DNA of 64,000 bases from contig CAIIXF020000009.1 in the NCBI GenBank assembly GCA_903813345.2, positions 29,610,740-29,674,739 of the forward strand, in the 5' to 3' direction. Below are positions 57,201 to 64,000 of this stretch, in pieces. The DNA is from Owenia fusiformis. Taxonomy: Eukaryota; Annelida; Polychaeta; Sabellida; Oweniidae. The notes beneath the pieces were generated by a model. That model saw only the letters and a program-made list of their open reading frames with translations. It did not search any database and had not been told where the DNA came from. Made by a program: the position numbers and the translations under genes. How positions within the stretch are numbered: the stretch's first letter is position 1; every line of letters starts with the position of its first letter.

Positions 57201-60200
57201 GTATATATTGTCATGTTTTTAAATATTGCCATGAATGTATTTTATGGATGTATTTTATGTTTATAGAGCCTTGCATATATTGTCATGTACAATTGTATCA
57301 TGTTGTTTCAGCACTGCACAAAGCAGGGAAGCACATGGAAGATAGTATAGTTGCAGCCTATGTTGGTCTCCTGGTTGGATGTCTTATACAGAACAATAAG
57401 GTACACAGTAGTTACTTCTCAGTTCTTGCTAGATGAATAATTATTTGCTGAACCATACCATTCAAAACACCATACACCTTTTACTGTTCACACTGAAAGA
57501 TCAACCAAATAGAGTGGCAGTACTAAATTCTTGCAGTTATACCATTATGTAAGGAATAGCCTTTTACAGTGAACTCAGTTGAACCATGACAAAAACTATG
57601 AAAAACTATCGTAAATGACTTATAGTTACTTTGAATTTTATGAGGTCAATATTTTGCAATCCCTCTTGTAGTGGTGTAACGAGTGACTCGGGTAATCGAC
57701 TAGAACTCGAATGAGCCTAGAAAAATGATTAATCGATTGAAAATTTGAAAATCGTGATCCTGAAAATTTCTGAGAAAAATCGCGATTTACCCTCCATACT
57801 CACGATTTAAGCAAGGAATGTAGCTGCCTTTACGTTTTTCTAATAAATTACATACTTCTGACTATATTCTGCCGATTGTTTTGTTGATTTAATGGTCATT
57901 TGATGAGAATAACGTATGAGAATCGCATTTTATGTTTGTTTACATCCGGTATATCGTATGCGCATGCGCATATGTATTTTGACGGAAGTGGGAATTTCAA
58001 AGTCGAAAAAATCTATAAAAGGCTTATATCATCGCTAATATACGGTAAATGTGCGTCTAAAACATCCAAAACGGAACCCAATCCGTTCAGAACTACATCA
58101 TTGAGTGGTCATTAAACCAAAAGTCGATGTAAGTAGTGACAAATGCCTTGATTTTCCAGGTTCTAATTTTTTGTCAAATAATCGCCAAAATCGTCTACTC
58201 GATCGTCAAATTTATCATTCTACTCGAGTAGAGATTTTGGTGGCGAGTCCCACCACTACCCTCTTGGATTAGAAACCTGTTAATAATGTGTTTGAAAAGA
58301 TCCTTTGATGGTACTTATTGATACCTTATGGAGGCCTTGAAGTACAAAACTGAAAAGTAATATGCTTGCTTGGGAGTCTTTGTGAAAATCATTCAGTAAA
58401 GGTATTTTATATCTAGAGAATTAGTAGTACAAAAAGGTCTACACCCATGTTTATTCACACAAGAGAGCCTCATAATATTTCATCATGTACATCAAGTGCC
58501 TAAACTGTGATTTTTTACTCATACATCTCCTGTATTATTTCAGGCTAAGATAGCTCAAGTACGTAGTTGCCTGAAGGATGGAGACTTTGAACCTATGGTT
58601 ATCATCCTGAAGAAGTTCCTGGGATTCATGAACCTAACTGTGAGTATATCTTACATTGGAATATATATGAGACAGTGTAAATACAGTATGAATTCTCAGG
58701 CCTGTAGGCAGGTGTCATTTGGGAGGGGGGGGGGGTACAAGCGAAGTATGTAGTTTTTCACCATTTCAAGCACTTTTCAAGTGATTTTGGGTCAAAGATG
58801 TCAAATTTGAACTCCCCCTGGAATTTTGTTTTGGCAAAAGTTGGATACAGGCCTGATTCTGTGAAACTTCTGCTCTGGCCCAGGCTTGGGTCGGTGTTCA
58901 ACTAACAGCAACAGTTGTTTGAGTTATTTGCTTTTCATCATAGGATTTAACTTTGGAGCCAGTGGGAGGAATATAAATGGGCCTAGTGAGAGTGTTCATG
59001 TTAAAGAGGCATTAAATATTAGAAACACATTCAGGTTGAACATTTTTATGCATGTACTATCATATATTAAGATAAACCAATGTCTTAAAATGTCTTGTAT
59101 TTTGGCAAAAATATTTTTGTTTCTTTAATTAGACAATTGGCCTTAAATAAGAAAGACAAAAATTGTGTCGTCCTATAATAAAAAAGGCTAAACACTAGAA
59201 TATTGGATTTAGTTAGAGCATTCACCTCCAGGAAATGAGAGAACTTTAATCAGAACATATGGATTTGTCCTTGCATGTTTCTCATCTAAATGTCTCATAA
59301 AATAGCACAGTTTCAATAACTAGAGCTGTTCAATCAAATTATCCTCTATAAGTACTTTTAAATTACATGTCACTGACCACTTCCCCTCCCACCATATATT
59401 TCCAATCAGTGTATTTATGGGGGATGAATACTGGAAAGGGTGGTCCAGGAACTCAGGTGGATTACTATACTATTTGGTGGTTTTCGTTTTACAGTTGCTT
59501 TGCTGTTCTGTTTTCTTGTGCCTAAGAACAGATTAGTTATTAAGCTGACATCTTTTTTTGCTGCAAATCTAAAAGAAATGAATCACGAAAACTGAGTTCA
59601 TGATTAAATGAAGCAATGAATGAATTGTTTCAGTTTCAATTCAGTTAAACTCCCTTTACTGTTTTTCTCCATGTTTTGAAGGAAGAGGAGTCTCATGTAC
59701 AGGGTGTCCCAAAAGTATGGGCCCCCCCCCCTAGGCAGACATACACCAATGTCCCCATACTATGAGTCATATATCATTTTAAAGCTTCTCCAAAGTTACA
59801 TTGATTTGCCAAGTATCATGGTTCAACTCATAAACGGTAAAAAGTTACACGCATTTCAAAATGTAGTGTTTTACCAAAATTAAAGTTTAGTTTTACACAA
59901 AATTAATAGTTGGCGTGTCTCCCTTGGCCATGTTAACAGCAGCAATTCTTTCCAGATATGACCTTAAATGCACTTGAAATAGGGGTATGGCATTTTATAA
60001 TCCTCATAAAACCTTTTTAAGGCATTTTAGAAGAGTTGGAGTATCTGCATTTGCCGACCTCTTTTACAACTCAATGTCCATCCTCTCTTTGACGATAGCA
60101 CCCATATTTTTGGTCACATTCAGGTTAGTGGTGTTTCCAGGATACTGATTTTAACTTTAATTTTGGCCAAACACTAAGTTTTGAACTGCCTCTAACTTTT

Positions 60201-63015
60201 TCCCATTTGTAAGTTGAACGATGATACTTGGCAAATCAATGTAACTTTGGATAAGCTTTTAAATGATATATGACACATACTATGGGAAAATTGGTGTATG
60301 TCTGCCTAGGGGGGGGGGGCCCCATACTTTCGGGACACCCTGTATATATAATTATCCTATGACAAGTGAGGTTTCAGGTACAAAACAGCGGGATATAGAA
60401 TTGATATTTTGGGATAGCGTCACATATATATATCTCCCGCTCCAATATTCCAGAGAAAACATTTTTGTTCAGTGTTGTTAATTTGTTAGAATATCTTGCA
60501 AAGACGAAACATTCAAATTGGATGCAGCAGATGGTAAAATCTTCTTGACCAAAATGTTTATGGATTTCTCAGAAATATTGGAACTGAGAACACTAAAGAA
60601 AACAAACTTTGATTTGGGTGTCCTGAAAATCTCACTCACTTGTGAAACCTCACTTATCATAGGATAAATTAGTTATGTGATGCTCAATACATGTATTTAT
60701 ATTTCCCTCGGGATATACCCCATATCCAAAACCTCTCATAACATTACCTTCATATATTTATTGTAATGCTTCATTTTAAAGTGGGCAATCAATACACCAA
60801 ATAGACAAAGAAATCAAAAGCAATAATGTAACTTTATATTTAGAATAATGATTTTATGTTGAGTTGATTCTACTGCAAAATGTTGGATGGGGGGAATTGG
60901 CAAGAATTGTGGGGAAAAAGTGGGTAACCTCATCAAACCCTACTTGTATTGATACCCTCACAGATAATACTTGCAATTAGTTGTTTTGGGATCAGCAAAA
61001 TTAGAAGGTCCAACAGAGCTAGTCTGGTCTCATAATAAAAATGTTATCCTCATCTATAGATTCTGTATTTAATCAATTTTCACAACTGGTGTCAAATATA
61101 AGGTAAAATCTGAGAATGACTATTTTTATAAAGAAACATATTCTCCTGAAAAAAGGTTTGTATGCAATTCTTATGAAAAATGACTTCTAAAAAATTGTTT
61201 TCATAAATAATTTAACCCAAAAATTGATGAATTTTATGTCAGATCTTATCTTGGTTTATTTATTAGAAAGTTTATTTGAACCATTCATTATATGGAAGAT
61301 AAGGTCTAATCTATGTAATAACTTACATGACATGAATGCATCAGATGAGTGGAACAATAACTTAAAAACCTGAGATCAACAATACATTTGACAGGTACCC
61401 CCTTCAGCTTCATACTTCCTGAACAAGATATAACCATCCATCACTTTATTGACTGTTAAAGCAATATTAAAACTATGATAGCTGTACTGCACTTGGGACC
61501 CCAAGTAGGCGGTAATAGGTTTTGTATGCAATTTTTATGAAAAATAGCTTCTGAAACAATAACAGTCCCCAGGTAATTAATCATGTAGTAATTAAAGAAA
61601 CATAGCTGATTAATATACACGCAACTCCTCAATTAACACTTTTGCGTCAAAAATATTTTTCAATGGGTTTTTGTGGGTATCGATGGCATTGGTTCAGGTT
61701 CCACGGTTCCACTGAGTTTTATTGATATCGTTTTCGCACTTTTGGCTTCTAGGATATTTGTTCTTTTGTTAAGAGTTTTAATTATTGATGTGTAAAGAGC
61801 ACATTTTTTACACTGGTGATGATGAAGAGTTAAATTGCGTGTTACATTGAGTTAGTTGGAGATGTAGTAAAAATTTTAATGGCTATTCTGCCTCCAAAGA
61901 CATCCCATAAAAAACACTTAAAATATTTTATTATCGAATAGCTTATTTTGAAAAGATGGATGTGGCAGATGTAAAAATTACCTAATCAATAAACGGCTTT
62001 GTCATATCTCGATAAAATGTAGGCCTTTTAGGAAGAAAATTGTAAATTGAAGTTGAAAAGTTTGTGGTTTAATGTGTATTAATTCAGCATGATTTGATGA
62101 ATGGTGTCGATAAAAAATGCAGTCCTGTCTAGATTAAATCACATTAGTGATCTAATATCTCACCTGAGACGCTAATTACCTCACCTGTAACTGGTTAAAC
62201 CCCCTCTAAGGTGACTACCGCCCTAAATAATTCAATTTTATCATAGCTTAAAAACACCAGGGTGGTATAAATCACGAAAAAAATTGAGCTGCTTATTTAT
62301 ACGACATATGGAGACAGATTTATGATTCTGTTGCTTTTAAGGAGATCCAGTAAATTATAATCCTGTAATTCATACCTTTTAGGTACAATATGCAGTAATT
62401 CATAGTCTTGTTTCATATGGTGAGATGTTTTGTTTAGTTGGTTAAGAGGTTGTTAGGTCATTCTGTATTGAATAAACATTTCTTATCTGGATGTCAGAGA
62501 ATTAATTTAAGCAACCAACCTTTAGCAGGTGAAACTGGATTTTATCAAATCTGCTGTCATTTTCTCAGAGCTACACGTTTCAAATTTCCTATTTTTGAGA
62601 ATGATGATTAAAAAAAGAGATAATTTTTAAGAATATCGAATAGTTTTTTGTGGGAATCATTTTGCATGAAGATGCAGAAATGTCTTGTTCCATTTGAATT
62701 GAAAATTCATCTTGCCAAATAATCTTAAAAACCAAAAAGACATAAAGTATGCCATGAGCTAAATATTGAATTGTAATTATCGATATTGTAATATTTCAAA
62801 AGGAACCCTATGCTTGTCTATATCCTTTACAGTATCTTTACTTTTCTTTAAGGCAGTGTGTTGCTGCAAGCCTTTTACAGTATATGAACAGTTTTAAAGT
62901 TGTTTTATGATACCAATCTTAATAATTGTTGTTACTTCTGTACTTCCAGAGTGGTATTGGTTCATCAGGTGCCAAGTCCATCACTAAAGTCATCAATGAG
63001 TTGGAAGCACTCTGA
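45256..63015 (+). CDS. WAPL: WAPL cohesin-release factor (complete, 16 coding exons, 1185 aa)
   Basis: Coding exons: 45256-46791, 47190-47267, 47629-47826, 48440-48576, 49725-49836, 50731-50973, 51150-51261, 53168-53271, 53758-53834, 54623-54771, 55363-55478, 56070-56204, 56446-56755, 57312-57400, 58544-58639 and 62950-63015; 3558 nt, phases consistent; human WAPL is 1190 aa. The N terminus has the PDS5-binding YSR motif (KTYSR, 7-11), a second YSR (44-46), FG motifs (68-69, 76-77) and a basic PKKRK (84-88). Residues 100-510 are Ser/Lys-rich and disordered in character. The WAPL domain (about 600-1180) shows [98 protein letters not shown] and [17 protein letters not shown] with PDS5 opens the SMC3-RAD21 gate to release cohesin from chromatin. 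An acidic insert (about 1047-1080) is longer than I would expect. ATG at 45256 is preferred to an earlier in-frame ATG at 45229, which lies upstream of the acceptor. Confidence 0.97.
48612..48816 (+). mobile_element. MITE, CAGTGATCTCCCCAG family, copy 2
   Basis: Begins CAGTGATCTCCCCAGC and ends CTGGGGAGATCACTG, with exact 5-bp AGCTA duplications at 48607-48611 and 48817-48821. In WAPL, just after the exon ending at 48576. Confidence 0.92.
49137..49315 (-). mobile_element. TA-flanked MITE, TACAGTRAAACCTGTCTAA family, inverted
   Basis: Left TACATTGAAACCTGTAG, right AGACAAGTTTTACTGTA. The interior has GTGGAACAC words, the complement of the 43071 copy. Confidence 0.75.
49390..49617 (+). mobile_element. 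228-bp MITE, CAGGGCTCTC family, copy 2
   Basis: CAGGGCTCTCACC at the left, GGCGAGCACCCTG at the right, with exact 5-bp GCTAA duplications (49385-49389 and 49618-49622). Same length as the copy at 403-630, opposite orientation. Confidence 0.9.
50174..50242 (+). repeat. Copy of a WAPL exon fragment in the preceding intron
   Basis: 69 bp starting GACGCTCACCCTCATGTTGC are identical, but for one G/A difference, to 50804-50872 inside the exon 50731-50973. No splice site accompanies the copy, and the sequence diverges on both sides. Confidence 0.93.
51845..52795 (+). repeat. About 950-bp dispersed repeat of the GGCTCAC...GTGAGCC / CGTCCGTC type
   Basis: It starts TTTGGCTCACACAGTGAGCC, has a GTCCGTCTGTCCGTCC run at about 51895-51920, and ends near TGTGTGAGCACAGGACCGTGGG. 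From general knowledge this start is a high-copy repeat in several marine invertebrates. No coding frame. It sits in the large WAPL intron 51262-53167. Confidence 0.55.
54263..54294 (+). repeat. Copy of the 3' edge of a WAPL exon, with donor G|GT, in the following intron
   Basis: 32 bp, TAGTTCATTGCTCATTACAG then CATTATGCAGGT, repeat the end of the exon 53758-53834 plus the first donor bases (53805-53836), 458 bp downstream. Confidence 0.93.
54705..55070 (+). repeat. 76-bp tandem repeat of the 3' edge of a WAPL exon, with its donor
   Basis: Units start AGCTATGTGATATTTAACAC at 54705, 54781, 54857, 54933 and 55009, the last one shortened by a deletion. Each full unit contains CATGACCATG|GTGAGTATA, the genuine exon 54623-54771 donor. 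The first unit is the coding one. The units differ by one or two bases, so the expansion is recent. Confidence 0.96.
57669..58258. mobile_element. 590-bp hAT-type non-autonomous element
   Basis: Ends TAGTGGTGTAACGAGTGACTCG and GGCGAGTCCCACCACTA are inverted relatives. The exact 8-bp CCCTCTTG flanks both sides (57661-57668 and 58259-58266), the hAT hallmark. Internal words TCGAGTAG and AATCGATT recur. It holds TGCGCATGCGCA, an NRF-1-type site, at 57959-57970. In a WAPL intron. Confidence 0.93.
58697..58855 (+). mobile_element. MITE, CAGGCCYGTAGCCAGG family, copy 3
   Basis: Starts CAGGCCTGTAGGCAGG and ends GGATACAGGCCTG; exact 5-bp ATTCT duplications at 58692-58696 and 58856-58860, the same target word as the 9614 copy. 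Confidence 0.88.
59700..60342. mobile_element. 643-bp TA-flanked element with about 200-bp terminal inverted repeats
   Basis: CAGGGTGTCCCAAAAGTATGG begins the left arm and CCATACTTTCGGGACACCCTG ends the right arm. Arms of roughly 190-200 bp match throughout, including CTAGGCAGACATACACCAAT and TTACATTGATTTGCCAAGTA. TA lies on both sides (59698-59699 and 60343-60344). The middle of about 250 bp has no complete open frame. Tc1/mariner-type target, unusually long arms. Confidence 0.88.
60352..60667. mobile_element. About 315-bp element with 25-bp inverted ends
   Basis: TTATCCTATGACAAGTGAGG at the left is mirrored by CCTCACTTATCATAGGATAA at the right. It begins only 8 bp after the CAGGGTGTCCC element ends. 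No target duplication established. Confidence 0.65.
61139..61560 (+). repeat. Two related copies of a GGTTTTGTATGCAATT segment
   Basis: GGTTTGTATGCAATTCTTATGAAAAATGACTTCT at about 61156 recurs with few changes at about 61518. An old local duplication in the last WAPL intron. Confidence 0.5.
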
Positions 63016-63275
63016 GGATCTCTACAGACTGCATACCTGAGGGCTTACATAGCTGAGGGCAGACATACCTGAGGACAATGGGCATGCATAGCTGAGGGCA
63101 GACTTACCTGAGAGTATACATAGCTGAGGGTGTACATAGCTGAGGGCACATATTGCTGAGGGCATACATACCTGATTGTGTACATACCTGAAGGCACACT
63201 TAGCAGAGGGTGTACATAGCTGAGGGTGTACAAAAAGGGCATACACTACAGAGGGTGTACACTTCAGATTGCGTA
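63016..63275 (+). repeat. Degenerate 18-bp repeat starting at the WAPL stop codon
   Basis: ACATAGCTGAGGGTGT / ACATACCTGAGGGCAG units, about 12-14 copies, run from just after TGA at 63013-63015. The last coding bases (GCACTCTGAGGATC) resemble the unit's CTGAGG core. It forms the proximal 3' UTR. Confidence 0.8.
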
Positions 63276-63553
63276 CACTCAAACCAATGGGCTCTCTTGC
63301 TACCTGAATATATGGGAATATCCTTACTCTAATTGCTGTATTGTCATACTGGTTTAGTCTCAATGGGTGTCCCATAATGATTCTGATTTATGTTGATTAT
63401 AATAGATATTTTTGTTTTTTCATGAAAAGTGTGGTGAGTCTGTTGGGTTTAAGAATGATCAGAATAATTACATCAGCTCATCCTGATATTCCATATAATG
63501 GGGATATTGCATTGTCAGGTGTTAAGATTGATTTATATGACTGCTGTGGTCTC

Positions 63554-63559
63554 AATAAA
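63554..63559 (+). terminator. Candidate WAPL poly(A) signal
   Basis: AATAAA followed by a TGTACAATCAG tract; gives a 3' UTR of about 560 nt. No other gene was recognised downstream to the end of the window. Confidence 0.45.
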
Positions 63560-63619
63560 TGTACAATCAGTTTGGAATGCGACCAGAATGGATACAACCA
63601 GGGTTGGATAGATTAGACA

Positions 63620-63900
63620 TGGATATACCTAGACACAGAAAGAAACATTCATGGATACACCCATAAATGGATACCCCAAGACCTCGATACAAACAGTCAG
63701 CGACATATCCAGTCATAGATATACCCATTTATAGCTATCCCAATCATGGATACCACTAGACCTGGATACAAACAGATACATTTAGTCATAGATATATCCA
63801 CGTATGGCTTCACCAATTATGGATACACCATTACACCCAGTCACAGATACACCCAGTCACAGATACAACCAGGCACAGATACTCTCAGTTGGATATGTCC
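63620..63900 (+). repeat. Degenerate GGATACACCCA-type short tandem repeat
   Basis: GGATACACC, CAGATACACCCAGTCA and CATAGATATACCC words recur at irregular spacing with strong divergence. No gene seen. Confidence 0.65.
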
Positions 63901-64000
63901 GCAAGTATTTTCTCCATAGCTCGTCATAAGTGTATATTGAAGAATGATCTTTGTTGTTTTCTGACTACATGATCAACGACAGCCAGACCATATAAAGAGA

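Noticed and set aside
59695-60481. Possible transposase remnant within the CAGGGTGTCCC element
   Set aside because: A short minus-strand stretch ([19 protein letters not shown]) looks only vaguely like a transposase end; no catalytic motif or continuous frame is present.
63022-63375. Minus-strand 117-codon frame with CTPSAKCALS-like periodicity
   Set aside because: It is a translation of the 18-bp repeat in the WAPL 3' UTR.

Overview
The window is animal nuclear DNA: AT-rich, intron-rich, with GT-AG introns and dense short DNA transposons, plus one intact non-LTR retrotransposon. The gene set (erlin, WAPL, a METTL24-like methyltransferase, a CENP-U-like protein) and the repeat style (TACAGTRAAACCTGTCTAA elements, the GGCTCAC...GTGAGCC / CGTCCGTC repeat, a jockey/CR1-like LINE) fit a marine invertebrate, most likely a lophotrochozoan such as a bivalve. 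The species cannot be fixed from sequence alone. There is no bacterial, viral or CRISPR content.

Layout. 1-2236: 5' end of a minus-strand gene leaving the left edge; only its first coding exon (15 residues) is visible. 2237-12089: gene-free, with an E-box/CCAAT-rich stretch at about 4.6-5.7 kb and many MITEs. 12090-15872 (-): complete six-exon METTL24-like membrane-anchored methyltransferase, 279 aa. 17283-19250: about 30 copies of a 66-bp satellite. 19186-30050 (-): complete 13-exon gene for a 774-aa protein whose C-terminal 200 residues look like CENP-U; intron 1 carries an intact 1013-aa LINE ORF. 30297-34241: three large palindromic (foldback) elements filling the head-to-head gap between the CENP-U-like gene and erlin. 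34343-41295 (+): complete 10-exon erlin gene, 330 aa. 44143-63015 (+): WAPL cohesin-release factor, 1185 aa, one non-coding and 16 coding exons, behind a perfect NRF-1-type site. 63016-64000: WAPL 3' UTR and degenerate short tandem repeats.

I joined exons by hand; every junction keeps reading phase and uses GT-AG borders, and the reconstructed lengths (330 and 1185 aa) are close to the usual family sizes for erlin and WAPL. CENP-U (kinetochore) and WAPL (cohesin release) both act in chromosome segregation, but they are separate units on opposite strands and no co-regulation is visible.

The most unusual feature is a recurring mutational theme: short tandem or local duplications that start at exon edges. 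The CENP-U-like last exon has been amplified into the 66-bp satellite, stop codon included. The 5' edge of erlin exon 5 is repeated every 58 bp with its splice acceptor. The 3' edge of WAPL exon 11 is repeated every 76 bp with its splice donor. Two more WAPL exon pieces sit as near-perfect copies in adjacent introns. A second theme is a set of MITE families and one foldback element that share exact 5-bp target-site duplications.
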